Shown: positions 23,160-34,849, numbered from the stretch's first letter. The stretch: DNA of 64,000 bases from Arsenophonus sp052174475 (GCA_052174475.1 JBQMRO010000029.1:124001-188000), one strand, 5' to 3'. Program-made: numbers and translations. The notes: generated by a model from the letters alone, not told the origin.

Positions 23160-24500
23160 AGTAAATCTAGTGTATGGCAGTTAAGGTTATCCCGCTCTGA
23201 TACTTAGTGAATCTGTTCTCCATTCTTAAAATTTAACGTTGTTATTATAAAGGGTCAACAGGTCAAAATCTCATTAACCGATTCAAGCTGTTCTTAGCAG
23301 AACAGAGTAGCTTAAATATTATGAAACTCTTATTTTTTTGAACTATACAGAGCTTCTAACCTAATCTTCATAGCCTTAACTGTCGAAAATGCTAACTTAA
23401 TTAGATTCCTCGTGCTTATTGACGCTAAGTGCGTTGACAGGAAGGTATAGAATGTCAGCGTTCTTATCGATTTTTCTCTAATTTTCTAATCACTGTATTA
23501 TACACTGAAAACCTTGCAAAAATATTAAGGGCTTTACTAGCAGCATTAAGATTATTTGGCACCAAGAGCTCTTGCAATTCAGCATTAACTTTCGAGTGCA
23601 TACCTTTGTGGAATAAAGGTATACACATGAACTATTTTGTGTACCCAATAACATTGGTGCTGCGCATCTAGAAATATTTTGTGATTGCATTACAAAAATA
23701 AATAGTACCGTCTCCCGTAGCAATCCTGAAAATAAGGTTAAGATACGTACTTGCAGAGTATTGAGAAGTTAAGTATAGTTTACTTCTGACTCTCGATAAG
23801 CATTTTCGACCAAAACGAGCTCCTTACATCCATGTGCAGTGATATCAATAATAAGCAGCAGGTAATGATAATCATCTTATCTGGTAGAATAGTATGTATG
23901 TCATAAGAATAGAAATAAACGTAGCGGTATCGCTTAAATCATGTAATTAGTATATTCCTATATTCTCTTCAAGCCATTGCTGTTTTAGTCTTTTGATGGA
24001 ACTTTGTAAGATATATCATTTGCTTTCATCAAGAAACAGCTCATTTTTTAGAAAATTACCGGTGGGGGATGCCTAACAGTTACTTAACCATGGTGACAAC
24101 TCTTCGTTGATTTTTACAGGCCTTAGCTAAAACAGCAGCCAACTATTTTGAAAGATATTTTGTTGCCTCTGCGATCCTCATTTAACATTAGGCACCTTAA
24201 TCTCAACATCGCCAATATCAGTCTTGTATGATTTGCTATAGAAAATAATCATTAAGAATGACGGCATAAGACCCTCGTTGATAATGCGGCGTTGAGCAGA
24301 TTATCGCAGGATACCTTAGAGCTCACCATTAATACCATTACTATCAGCTCTCAGTAGCATTACAAATAAGTTCATTTAAGGGATCATAAATAATATCTAG
24401 TTTTGCGGATATTTATATGGTAGATTTTTCATGTCATATTATCTCTCTGTTGTTGAAATCATCCACGAAATTAATCAACGGATACGCAACCCATCTCTGA
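23160..24500 (-). mobile_element. IS256-family transposase relic
   Basis: Reading the minus strand gives ITAHGCKELVLVENAYRESE (about 23780-23850), corresponding to the family's GxxExGxKELLGxEDGYRES region. About 23490-23720 gives SRCAAPMLLGTQ followed by LKSSWCQIILMLLVKPL-like remains of the 'RCWVHKTANVLNK..LQEIWMAETKxxANKAF' segment. Lead-in sequences match the other copies. Confidence 0.75.
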
Positions 24501-24509
24501 AATCCTATA

Positions 24510-25980
24510 TACCATAAATGAGTATAACTCGCTTGAAAAGCGAGGTTGCCAATTTCATTCATATCAAATATATAAATTTATTCAGTGTAGATTAATTATT
24601 CCTTATATTGTTATTTTTTAAGGATAAGTATGTCAAAATTTATATTTACAGATAAATCAACGTTTAAAGCTAATGTCATGATTTCGATAATAAGAAAAAA
24701 AGGCCTGAGGTGGTAACCTTTATTTTTAATCATAAAGCAATAAATGAATTGGAGAACCATGAGTGAGATGATGTCAATTAATGTGAATTTTATCAGCAGA
24801 TTATTGCTGATTGAGTAATTGAAAAGCTTTATCAGGTTGATAATTTCAAATTGATAGTTGATAATTATCTTCTGCATCCGCGAGTACTATTAGTACAATA
24901 TATTATAAGTAAACTTTACAGTAACGCGCAAAAACTTTTATTAATTATTGAGGACATGTATAGCAGTATGACTCAATCCGATTTCGTAATTTTGAAACCG
25001 TATTTAGTTTTAATCTTAAAGACAGTTAAGTTGAAGTCTAGCTAGATGCTCTGAGCAGCTTATCTTATATTTAACTCACTGTGTACTTAGGTGGCGAATT
25101 GTTATGAATAGTCCAATAAAATTAAACTGGATTATAGCATCTTATTTCACGTTATCAATTTTTAGGCATTAATTAAGATAAATCCGCATTATTTAATGAT
25201 ATGAGGGTGATGGAAGCGAAAGATTTAGCGATAATGCAGTACTAAAACTAGTATTTTTATTACCGCCTTTAAGGGGTTTTTATTACTTTAAGAAAACATG
25301 ATGACCGAATGTATCGCTACAATTTCATTAAAAATAAGTATAGAGGATTTCAAAAGAGTGAAAAGAAGTTAAAATTATTTCAGGAAATAATAGAAAAGGT
25401 AAAAAAGGGTTTCTTAATTTGGTATCGGATTAAAAAGTTAGCTTAGCTTCACATCAAGAAATTCTGAAATCATTAAGATTTAAAAAATAAACTCAATGAT
25501 CTATTGAATTCATTTAACTAACAAAACTCTTAAGAAGATTAATAAAATTATCTCTAATTCACATTATCACATAAAAAGTTTTGCTGTCACTCTTTAATCT
25601 ATCGATGATAAGATCATGCTAGGTAGTAGAGGGATAAGTTAACAAAAATAAGTCTGGCGATGATTTATAAAAGAGAGAGCGCTAGTTACCTAAAAATAAG
25701 TAGCAAAACAAGCAAAGTTAGCTTGGATAATTTTAAAAAGCGTTAAAATAACAATTAGATACGATAGGTAAGATACGAATCGAAATTCTTAAATGAAGGT
25801 AGATCAAATTGGTGTTTCTCAATAGATAACGCCGATAATCGCTAAGATAAAAGGACAAGAAAAGCATTTATGAATAGTGCGGTAACTGTTTTGTTACGAA
25901 TTATTATATATATGCTCGGTAGCACAGCTCTATTCATAGCAAGATGGCTACTCAGTAGTATAGTTGAGTAAATATTACGA
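24510..25980. other. 1.5 kb without recognisable gene
   Basis: Short readable segments exist, for example 24851-25045 on + (DNYLLHPRVLLVQYIISKLY) and around 25270-25450 on + (RKHDDRMYRYNFIKNKYRGF), which look like remains of one or two genes. I do not recognise them. Nothing intact. Confidence 0.35.
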
Positions 25981-25989
25981 TGATGAGAT

Positions 25990-26760
25990 AATCGTATCAT
26001 CCCCTATTGTTTTTTGACTATATTGTCGCCAAATCAGTATAGCCATAATCGTTTTCTGTGAAAACATTTTTTCCTTTGACGAATCTGCTGGCAGGGGGGG
26101 CCCCCACGCAAATTTCTGAATCCTACTTCTATCTTGATCTGGACTAGATTGTTGTTTACGCAGGATTAAAGTAGAGAATTTGCCTGAAATGAGGTTGAAA
26201 GTCTTGAAGTCGAAGTTTAAAGTATTTAAAAGCTACAAACCTTCTTATCTATAAGTAGATGTAAATATCTTCGATAAATATCAAATAAACTTCACGATAC
26301 TATTTTTCATAAGAAAAATGCTTGCCATTAATAGGGTTTTATTCGTCTTCATAAGGCAATAATATCTTCGTCTAATTTTTGACTCTTATTACGTGACATA
26401 ACCGAGTATGTCACCCATGGATATCCATCAATTCTTATAGAATAATAAAAAATCTATAGACTGCCTTTTGCTCTAAAAAACGTTTATCGACCGGAAAACA
26501 GCAATTCACCCGTTTGTTGTGCAGATCTTGATATAGAACACTGGCTTATCCCACATAAGTATTCTCAAACGAATGGCATTGTCAAGCAATTTAATAACCA
26601 CTATTAAAGATGGGTTGAAAACCCATAATTTAAATTCTTTTCAAGATCTCTTAAAATCACATCTTGCATCAATATGTTTTGTTATAGAATCAGGGATTAC
26701 AACAACTTAGCATTAGATAGTAAAAATCCATTGCAGTCTATGACAGATTAATTAAAAGTT
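25990..26760 (+). mobile_element. IS481-family transposase relic
   Basis: The clearest IS481 trace in the window. LKSKFKVFKSYKPSYL (about 26200-26250) matches the 'RxxKxFKAYxPGYLHxDxKYLPQ' region that leads into the first catalytic Asp. Then come remains of 'DRLFxxRKxxRPENxxFxxLCxxLDIEHxLxPxKxPQTNGxVERFN' across frames (about 26460-26600; CADLDIEHWLIPHKYSQTNG with one base removed). A G7C5 run lies near its start. Confidence 0.65.
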
Positions 26761-26769
26761 AAATTTTAA

Positions 26770-27110
26770 TTACTCAAAAACTATACTATTTTTTTATATG
26801 TGATAGCTAACTACCTATGATGTGGCTATGCAATATCAAGAAAATAAAATACATTAGCCATTTTTACTGGTGAAAGAGTATAGTTTCAGTTCTAATCATA
26901 ATTTTGTGGCTAGAGGAATGTTATTTTGGGGACAAGAGTGCGGTCATTGCTGATCATATGAACGAATTTATCTCTACAATTTAATTGGTATAGAAGTTTT
27001 ACTGTTAGAATTTCCGACTAATATAAACTATAAAACGCTAAAATTGATCGGCAATAAGACAATTATTATTGCAGGCTTGCAATTAATTACTCAAGATAAT
27101 ATGAGTTCAG
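26770..27110. other. Short decayed stretch, nothing recognised
   Basis: About 0.34 kb, AT-rich, between an IS481 and an IS1595 relic. No frame or motif that I can assign. Confidence 0.3.
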
Positions 27111-27533
27111 TAATTATTACTTATAACTCTCTAATTACCCAATCCTATATTAGGCGATGGTGACTAATTTCATGCTCGTTAGCAAAAATTTCGTACTATT
27201 TTACTTATTCCCTGAATAAAAGATGAACTTTTTATCTATATCAACAAAAGTAAATAGCTAATATACACTGGATTAAACTCTTCAAGAATCTAATTCTTAA
27301 CATGACCTTATCAAGCCCGGACGATTAAAACAGCAATTTGTTCTTTCATTTTACTCCTCTTCTCTCGCGTTTCTAGCTTTTCTATATGGAAAGTAATACT
27401 TCCCTTTAAAGGATTAAAGAAAAAATATTTCGTCAACTTGAATAATACCATTTTTTAATCTATATGTTTGTTTTTTCTATGGCAAGTTCTATAGTAAAAG
27501 TTTTTTATAAAAAATGATTTTATCAACAGCCTT
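27111..27533 (-). mobile_element. IS1595-family relic, truncated
   Basis: Reverse-oriented. It matches the copy at 16840-17462 block by block (GATGGTGACTAATTTCATGC occurs in nearly the same form in both). It includes the reverse complement of the GIIQVDEIFF-type segment near 27425-27450 and a left-end-like repeat near 27520-27533. Both ends of the transposase are incomplete. Confidence 0.7.
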
Positions 27534-27618
27534 TGGCTAACATAGCCTAAAATAAACAGATTTAAACCATAAGAACTGTTCTGCAAAAAATAGACAGTTT
27601 TCGATAATATCTGATTGA

Positions 27619-28233
27619 TTATTTTTTAATATTATCAGAGAGAATATGGCCTAATTTGCTAGCTTTTATATTAAGGTAATCACTATTTTTTGGATTACGA
27701 CCAACAATGAGAGGAACTCGTTCTACAATATTAATTCCGGCTTCTTTCATGATTTCTAGTTTTTTAGGGTTATTAGTTAATAACCTTACTTCATTTATTG
27801 CCAGTAATTTATACATGTCTGCACAAATAGTGAAGTCACGTTCATCAGGTTTGAAACCAAGTTTTAAATTAGCTTCAACAGTATCCAGTCCTTGATCTTG
27901 TAAAGCATAGGCGCGGATTTTATTTAATAAACCGATATTACGCCCTTCTTGACGATGATAAAGTAACACTCCGCGAGCTTCATGTGCGATTTGTTTAAGT
28001 GCTGCTTTTAGTTGAAAACCACAATCGCAACGTAAACTAAATAAGGCATCGCCGGTCAGACATTCCGAGTGGATACGGGAAAGAACTGGTTTTTTATTAG
28101 TAATATCACCATAAATAAGTGCGATATGATTATTTTTATTAAGAATTTCTTCAAAACCAATAAGTAGAAATTCACCAAAAGGAGTAGGTAATTTGGCTTC
28201 AGCTATAGGTTTTATCTGCATAGTGTTATACAT
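27619..28233 (-). CDS. ribA: GTP cyclohydrolase II
   Basis: Catalyses the first committed step of riboflavin synthesis from GTP. Zinc-binding cysteines are intact in HSECLTGDALFSLRCDCGFQ, and the catalytic region YHRQEGRNIGLLNKIRAYALQ and LLTNNPKK are conserved. 204 residues if read from 28233. The E. coli protein (196) starts at MQLKRVAEAKLPTP, corresponding to the ATG at 28221 here (MQIKPIAEAKLPTP). A GGA sequence at SD distance favours 28233, homology favours 28221; both are plausible. In E. coli ribA is followed divergently by pgpB and lapAB; here pgpB is gone, replaced by IS481 and IS256 relics, but lapAB is still next. With ribB at 52578 it supplies the two branches of riboflavin precursor synthesis. 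Confidence 0.96.
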   Translation of the reverse strand: MYNTMQIKPIAEAKLPTPFGEFLLIGFEEILNKNNHIALIYGDITNKKPVLSRIHSECLTGDALFSLRCDCGFQLKAALKQIAHEARGVLLYHRQEGRNIGLLNKIRAYALQDQGLDTVEANLKLGFKPDERDFTICADMYKLLAINEVRLLTNNPKKLEIMKEAGINIVERVPLIVGRNPKNSDYLNIKASKLGHILSDNIKK

Positions 28234-28289
28234 AATTATTATTTTCCGGAAGATAGTATGGTTTTTTTTGAATAATTCAGGTTTAACTT

Positions 28290-29290
28290 TGAACTAATCT
28301 TTCATAAACTGCAATGGAGTTTTAGTACCTAGTACTGGTTTGAATAATCCCTGATTGTACAGTTAAACTATATTTGATGCAGAGTGATCTAAAGCTCTTT
28401 AACAGAATTAAAATGATGGCTTTTCAACCTACCCTTCCGTACGTTCATTAAATCATTAGGCATACCTTTTTATTTAAGGATGCATTGGCGGATTAAGTTG
28501 TTGTTCTATATCAATCTGCTCTGTAGATAAACAGTTAAATTTATCTTTTTCCGGTGCTTGTTTTTTACAGATTAAAAAGTCTGTATGTAAAATCCTTGTT
28601 ATTATCTATAATTACCCGAAGATATCTATGAGAGATTGTTTAATTAAGATCACGTAATAAGCGTCGAACATTGATCGCAATTTTGGCCTTAAAACAGACA
28701 AAATTCATCAAGGTGTGCATCTATATACCTACAAAAAGGTAATGTTGTGAATTTTTATTGGTGTTTGTAGAAGATATTTACATCTACGTTTAGGTAACTC
28801 AGACTTGTATCTTTTAAATATTTTACGCTTCGCTTCGAGGCTTTCATTTCATTTCACGTAAATTCCTACTTCTAGTTTTCGTAAACAACGATCCAGTCCA
28901 GATCTAGATAAAAAGAATTTCAAGAACTTGCGTACAACTGCCAGCAAGTCGGTAATCGATAAGCTTTTGGAAGAAAATGACTACGACTTCTTGAGCCGAC
29001 GACAGCGTCGTTAAAAAATGATGGGGAATATAGCTGTAATCATTAATATCATCTTGTTTTCGCCTTTTAGCAACGGTAAGTTTGAAGATGATATAACGCT
29101 TATTCAAAAGTAGATATAGGTTTTGCTGGCCTTAAGAATACCTATGATTTAGGTGTTGTGATTTCCTGATGATTAAGCTACATCATTATAATATTTTTTC
29201 CTAAACTATATCTCTCAGTACCAATTTTTGCATGAGTATGGCTGTACAATAAGGATCTATATGTAATCCGGAATCAAACACATAATAAAT
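28290..29290 (-). mobile_element. IS481-family transposase relic
   Basis: The minus strand reads, with breaks, GFEAKRKIFKRYKSELPKRR (about 28770-28835) and RKQAPEKDKFxCL-like (about 28510-28570), then IDIEQQLNPPMHP*IK (about 28480-28530). These follow the order of IS481-family transposases: FKxYxPxYLHxDVKYLPQ, SRKQAPxGxHEFDxLC, IEHRLTxPxxPQTNG. It occupies the position where relatives carry pgpB. Confidence 0.65.
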
Positions 29291-29599
29291 GAAACTTTCG
29301 ATTTAAAATCAAGAAAAATGACTTAAAAATAGTTAAATATAGTTATCTAAATTATTTGACCTATATATTTTAGTAGGCTAACTGATATCATCAGCAGATA
29401 AGATTATGTGGATATGATATCCAATATGATTATTAAAAAATTAATTATTTTAATTATAAGCATATTTTTATTTATCTATCTATTTAAATAGAGATTTTAT
29501 GATTGAGACACGATAGCTAATATAAATAAATAAAATCTGAATTTTTATTTTTTTTAAAAAGCTAAAATTAGTAGTGTACTGTTAAATAGGATGGGGAGT

Positions 29600-30950
29600 T
29601 ATACTCAATTCTGATGTATGTGATTTCAGAGATCCTGGTATGTTCAGATGATTGATTTTATGAATAATTTTAACAACAGAGAGATTATATGCGATGAAAT
29701 TCACCCCTATAGGTATCCACGAAATCAGATATTATCTCTGATCCATTGCATAATTTATTCGTAATTCTTCTAGGCAGCTGATAGACACCGCTGTTGAACT
29801 TGAGCTTGAAGCCATGCTGCAACAAGATGCTGAACGCTACCTTATTGTCTGGCGTTTTATAGTTTAGTTCATAACGGTTATTTGTCACAGCGAATCATGC
29901 AGGCTGGGTATGAGCGATGTTAAGATTAAAGCAACTAAGATTAGGGAATCACAGCAGAAACAGAATATTCTTTAAGAACTCGTTACTGCTTTATCTGAAG
30001 CATGCAAAAGCGTCAAAATTACTACCTATCACTTGCACCTTTGTGGATGGCAAATCCACAAATAGTTTTCACTAAGCTCTAGTTGGATTCCTTGATGAAA
30101 AGTATATGGTCTTATCTGCTAGAACCATCAGCAGACTGAAAGAGGAATAACTTGAAGAGCATAAGCATTGGTGATTGCGTAATTTACGTGATACATCTAA
30201 CGTTTATTTCTGTTCCATTAATATAATCGTCCTCTCAGACAAACTGATTGTTTTTGACTATTAGTTATATTGACGGGTACTGATGATAGATATAAAGAAC
30301 TTATTGCGATTAAAAATGATTATTAAAATTAAAATGTACTGGCTGAACTTCTGGATGGCCTGCGAGCATACGTGGCTTAATTGTATTTCCTAATCTTACT
30401 AAAGAATATGGGCTGACATTTGTTTTTAGAATACAACAGCAAAGATATTCCTGAGTGCGTAGCAACAATGTTGTTGGGTATATAAAGCAGTTAATCTGTC
30501 ACCTTCATTCCACAAAAAGGCATGCAACTAAAAGTTTTAGGATAAGCTTGGTATTTGGCTAACAGAGATCCGTGATACCGATAATAAAGCCATTGATATT
30601 TTATTAGCAAAGTTATCAGAGAAGTATCCCTACAGCGATGAAGAAGCTGAAGAAAGAGCGAAAAGAATGGCTAGTATTCTATTCCTTCCTGTCAGCGCAT
30701 TAGGCATCACAATAAGAATAATCAATCCGATTAAATTAACTTTTACGATAGTAAAAGTATGATGAAGTTGACGTGCGAAGCGCTGTGTTTCAAGAAAAAC
30801 AACCCTTTCAATGGTATCTGAGCTGCCTCAGTCTGATCAGAAAAGCTAGAATTAGCTAATGGAGTTTATCTTCTGATACTAGTGGTAAATAACGTCTAGT
30901 TTAAGAATAGAGACAAATTTACGAAGCATTCGAGTGTGTAATAGCCTGAT
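29600..30950 (+). mobile_element. IS256-family transposase relic
   Basis: About 1.3 kb, matching the other IS256 copies in order: ISDPLHNLFVILLG region (about 29730-29780), 'VxNGYLSQRIMQAG' (about 29865-29910), 'LPYLKHAKASK..LPITCTFVD' (about 29990-30050), the 'LSDKLIVFDYxLY' segment (about 30230-30270), and 'CVATMLLGI*SS*SVTFIPQK' (about 30460-30520) equivalent to 'RCWVHKTANVLNKMPK'. Broken frames. Confidence 0.75.
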
Positions 30951-31164
30951 CCTTCATATATCATATTTACTAATAACACAATGAGATAAATTTAATAAGA
31001 AATTTTTTCGATAACTGATTCTATCATTTAACATTACAATGTTTTTTAAATAAAATGGTAAGCGTTAATATAATTTACTTTCATTATTAGGTTCAGATGC
31101 TAAGTTAATCGAAGAAAAGTGATCTAACTTGTTTTCTATCATTGAAACAACAATAGGAAAAAAT

Positions 31165-31482
31165 GTGAAATATTTTTTAATTTTATTACTTGTCATAGCT
31201 ATTTTTATAGCATCTGTGATGCTTGTCTCAAGCAATAATCAAATAGTAACATTTAACTATTTGATTGCTAAAGGTGATTATCCAATATCGAGATTACTAG
31301 CAATTTTTTTTGCAGCTGGATTCGTGCTGTGTTGGATTATTTGCGGGGTATTTTATGTTAAAGCATTAATTTCATTATCAAATATAAGACGTAAAATAAA
31401 ACGATTAGAAAGTCAATTAGCTGAATCAATTCAAAGTGAACATGATACTGAAGTGGCAGTTATTACAAATAAAAAAAGGTAA
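31165..31482 (+). CDS. lapA: Lipopolysaccharide assembly protein A
   Basis: A small inner-membrane protein that works with LapB (YciM) in controlling LPS synthesis through LpxC turnover. I start it at GTG 31165 (MKYFLILLLVIAIFIASVML), which matches the family N-terminus and has GGA at SD distance; an upstream TTG at 31129 would add 12 unmatched residues. 105 residues against 102 in E. coli. Two transmembrane helices (residues about 2-20 and 42-65) flank a short loop with the conserved VTFNYLIAKGDY. They are followed by a cytosolic basic coiled coil (IRRKIKRLESQL). lapB follows after five bases. lapA is intact while its partner has three stop codons. Confidence 0.93.
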   Translation: MKYFLILLLVIAIFIASVMLVSSNNQIVTFNYLIAKGDYPISRLLAIFFAAGFVLCWIICGVFYVKALISLSNIRRKIKRLESQLAESIQSEHDTEVAVITNKKR

Positions 31483-31487
31483 TTTTT

Positions 31488-32657
31488 ATGTTAGAGCTGT
31501 TATTTCTGCTATTACCTATTGCCATTGCTTATGGTTGGTATATGGGACGAAGAAGTGCTCAACAAGATAAATAGCAAAATACTGATCGTTTATCCAGTGA
31601 GTATCTAGCTGGTATTAATTTCTTATTATTTAATCAACAAAATAAAGCCGTTGATCTATTTTTAGATATGTTAAAAGAAGATAGATCAGTATTTTAGGCT
31701 AACCTAATATTAGGAAATCTTTTCCGTTCAAGAGGTGAAATTGAACGAGCTATTCGTATTTATCAATCGTTGTTTGAAAGCAATACTTTATCATTTGAGC
31801 AGAAACTACTAGCTTCGCAGAAGCTAGGTCGAGATTATTTAGCGGCTGGAGTTTATGATCGTGCGAAAAATATTTTTTTACAGCTAGTGGATAAACAAAA
31901 TTTTTGCTTTAGTGCGTTACAATCTTTACTTACTATTTATCAAGCTATTAATGATTGGCATAAAGCAATCGATGTTGCTAAAAAATTAGTCAAAATGGGT
32001 AATCCTCAACTTAAAGAAGAAATAGCTCATTTTTATTGCGAATTGGCACTATTGGAATTGAATAGTGATGATCTTGATGGTGTATTTCTGTTACTGAACA
32101 AAGCTGTACAATCAGATAAAAACGCTAGTCGAGCTTCTATTATGAAGGGACGTATTTATATTGCCCGAGTTGAATATGAGAAAGCTACTTTAGTACTTAA
32201 GCAAGTTTTTGATCAAGATATAGATTTAGTCAGTGAGACATTAACTATGCTTTATGAATGTTATGATCATTTAGCTAGTTGGCATGATTGGGAAGATTAT
32301 ATCCAGAAATGTGTTGCTGGCGATTGTGGTGCAACTGCTCAACTTTATTTATCGGAAATAATTGAAAAAAGAAAAGGGCCAGAAAAAGCGCAAATGTTTA
32401 TTAAACAGCAACTTGAATCGCATCCAACGATGCGATTGTTTTATAAGTTTATTGATTATCATTTGGCAGATGCAGAAGAAGGTAGAGAAAAAGAAAGTCT
32501 AGAATTACTGCATAATATGGTTGGCGAACAAATTCGCTCTAAACCTGATTATTGTTGACGAAAATGTGGTTTTACAACACATTCTTTATATTGGTGTTGT
32601 CCTTCATGCCGTTCTTGGGATACCATTAAACCAATAAAAGATCTTGACGGTCAATGA
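31488..32657 (+). pseudogene. lapB: lapB (yciM), full length but with three in-frame stop codons
   Basis: LapB is an essential or near-essential TPR protein in E. coli that presents LpxC to FtsH and coordinates LPS synthesis and transport. The reading frame is unbroken by indels over 389 codons, the E. coli length. It has the N-terminal membrane anchor (LELLFLLLPIAIAYGWYMGR with minor differences), TPR repeats and the C-terminal rubredoxin-type metal domain (KCGF, then CCPSCRSWDTIKPIKDLDG). It contains TAG at 31572 (Gln in E. coli), TAG at 31695 (Glu in E. coli) and TGA at 32556 (aligned with the first Cys of the rubredoxin domain). Each is one base from the ancestral codon. ATG has AAAGG eight bases upstream. 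A 262-codon stop-free stretch lies between the second and third stops. It is either a young pseudogene or read through. Confidence 0.9.
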
Positions 32658-32714
32658 TAAACATAATTGATATTATATTCCTTAACTTTAAAAAAAGTTG
32701 AAAATGATAGCTCA

Positions 32715-32915
32715 CATGCAAAATAAACTTTTTGTATCTGCTAATTCTCATATTATTACTAGAATTAGATTAGCATGATCTCGCTAAAGAATTATTTTAT
32801 TCATAATATCAGTCAATAGGATTATTACCTGAAAGCAAGGTATCCAGATATTTACTCTATTTAGCCTACAATTTATTTAAATTTTTTGACTTATTAGAAA
32901 ATAATGTGTATAAAT
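32715..32915 (+). pseudogene. pyrF: pyrF 5' part (orotidine-5'-phosphate decarboxylase), cut by IS256
   Basis: In the lapA-lapB-pyrF-yciH order of enterics, pyrF should begin here. Broken frames give SANSHIITxxLDxHDLAKE, then QIFTLFSLQFI (near 32845-32880), matching E. coli 'SSPVVVALDYHNRDDAL' and 'EMFTLFGPQFVREL'. The similarity stops about where the IS256 relic begins. The remainder of the gene is at 34390-34815. Confidence 0.7.
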
Positions 32916-32924
32916 ATCGAATTA

Positions 32925-34330
32925 CTATTCGATCTTAGGGTTCATAAACCTAATCTTCATTTTTAAATTGAATGTTGTTTGCTATTAGAGTCAGTAAGTT
33001 AGCATTTTCCACCTGAGCTAGTTCTAGCTTTTCTGAATAGACGGGAAAGCTCAGAAACCATTAAAAAGAATTGTTTTCTCAAGTCACAGAGCTTCACGCA
33101 TTGGCTTCATATGTTCACTATAACACAAGTTAATTCAATTAAATTCGTCGTTCTTATTAAAGCCAGCTTGTAGCTGACAGAAAATTGTAAAATCCCAGCC
33201 ATTCACCCTCTCGATCTTTCTTTAGTTTCTTCATTGCTGCAAGAAGCTCGTTGAAATTCCCTTACCAGTAAAACATCAATGGGGTTTATTAGCGACATCA
33301 CAGCTCTCTACTAGCTAGTAGCCCTGCAGCGATCGCCATTAATTTTCGATTGGATTCTTTTTTGGAGTGAAGGCAGCACATTAATTATTTTATGTAGCTA
33401 ATGGCGTTGGTCCACATATCCGGGAACATCTTTGGCGTTGTATTCCAAAAACTAATGGCATTTGTCTTTCGTAGGAATTTTAGGAGCTGCGGTTAAGTCA
33501 TGCATTCACTAGACATTGAAAAGTTATGCTCAGTTTTCTTCTGACTTTCAATAATTCTCTTAAAATGCAATTAGCACCTTATATCCATGCAGTACTTCTA
33601 ATAATGAATAAAAGGCAAAGACGATCAGCTTGTCTACCAGAATGACATATGCCTTCAGCCAAGAAATAAACGTTAGGCGTATTGCTAAATAACGCAGCTT
33701 TAGCATTATCAATGCCATTTTAAGGTATTTCTATTTAAGTTTACTAATTGGTGCTGATAAAGAAATCACGTGTTTTTTACAAAAAACGCCCCCTAGAGGT
33801 TCGTGAAATTAATGGTAGATAATCCCTAGCAGGTGCAGTCATAGCCAGTAACTGTTAGAGAGTTTAGCACGTTTTCAGATAAGGCTCTAGTAAGGAGTTT
33901 TTAGAAACACATCCCTTGTCGCTGTAATCCCTTAATCTTAAGCACTTTAATCTTAACATCGACAATGACCAGTCTTCTGGGTTCTCTGTAGCAAATAACC
34001 GTTACGGTCGACGGAATAAGACCTCGTTAATAACGCGGCGTTTGAGTATATTGAGCAGCATGTCTTTGAGCTCACACCTTAACAGCGATACCTATCAACT
34101 ATCTATTACTATTATGTATGAGTTCATGTAATGACATACAAGATAATAGCTGGTTTCACAGATACCTGTGGTATAGACTTTTTATACCATATTATTTTTC
34201 CTGTGGTTGATATCATACACGAAATCAATCAGCAAGATACGCCAGCTTCTCTAAAACTTCATATTTTAGAAATAAACATAATTTCTTTAATAAACAAGGT
34301 TTCAAGTTTTTTAGATTTAAAATTTTAAAA
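32925..34330 (-). mobile_element. IS256-family relic inserted in pyrF
   Basis: A reverse-oriented copy matching the one at 23160-24500 and that at 57000-58390. Shared blocks include the C-terminal segment (about 33170-33240), the 'QRCWVHKTANVLNK' region near 33430-33480, the 'LSGKLIVFAFYSLL' region near 33600-33650 and the lead near 34140-34270. It lies between two recognisable pieces of pyrF. Confidence 0.75.
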
Positions 34331-34389
34331 TATTTTAGTACGTTAGCACAGAGCTCTTAAGTCAGCAGTGGTAGAAATAATGGTTTAAA

Positions 34390-34815
34390 ACTTAATGTAT
34401 ATATGAGTGGATTGGAGTGGCAGAATGATGATGGTAGCTAAAGAAGCATTAGTTGAGTATGGTAAAGATATTTCGCTGTTAAAGTAGCATTACTGTATTA
34501 ACTAGTATAGAATAAGCAGATCTAAACTAGATTGATATTGAAATAGAATCAGCGGCTGGATTACGTCTTGGACGTGGTAAAATTACTAAAGGAATGTTGG
34601 AATCCTGCTATCTATTTACATCATGAAATTTAATAGTGAAATTGGCTTTTGGAAATGAATTATTATTAATTACGCCTGTATTCGTCCAAGTCATATGGCA
34701 GATGGTAATCAGAGAAGAATTATGACATCAGATTAGGATGTTAATGTTAGTATTGATTATATAATTGTTGGTCGTCCTGTTACTTATATCGCTGATCCAT
34801 TATAACTCTAGCGCA
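34390..34815 (+). pseudogene. pyrF: pyrF 3' part
   Basis: Clear traces of orotidine-5'-phosphate decarboxylase in its right order: RMMMVAKEALVEYGKDISLL (34421-34480), TVLTSIE (about 34490-34515), AGLRLGRGK-like, then IRPSHMADGNQRRIMTSD (about 34682-34735) and VSIDYIIVGRPVTYIADPL (about 34748-34803). E. coli has ARMMTAAREALVPFGKDAPLL, TVLTSME, IRPQGSEAGDQRRIMTPE and [20 protein letters not shown]. Several frameshifts and stops: a true fossil. Loss removes the last step of de novo UMP synthesis. Confidence 0.9.
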
Positions 34816-34849
34816 AATTAATGGTCCAATTGGATGGATAAATGGGTTA

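Noticed and set aside
23490..23723. 77-codon minus-strand frame as a protein
   Set aside because: Its residues align with the IS256 transposase region around RCWVHKTANVL. It is a fragment of a dead transposase.
32556..32558. Selenocysteine at the UGA in the lapB rubredoxin domain
   Set aside because: The UGA aligns with a metal-binding Cys, which is suggestive. But the same gene also has two UAG stops and I see no convincing SECIS-type hairpin directly after it.
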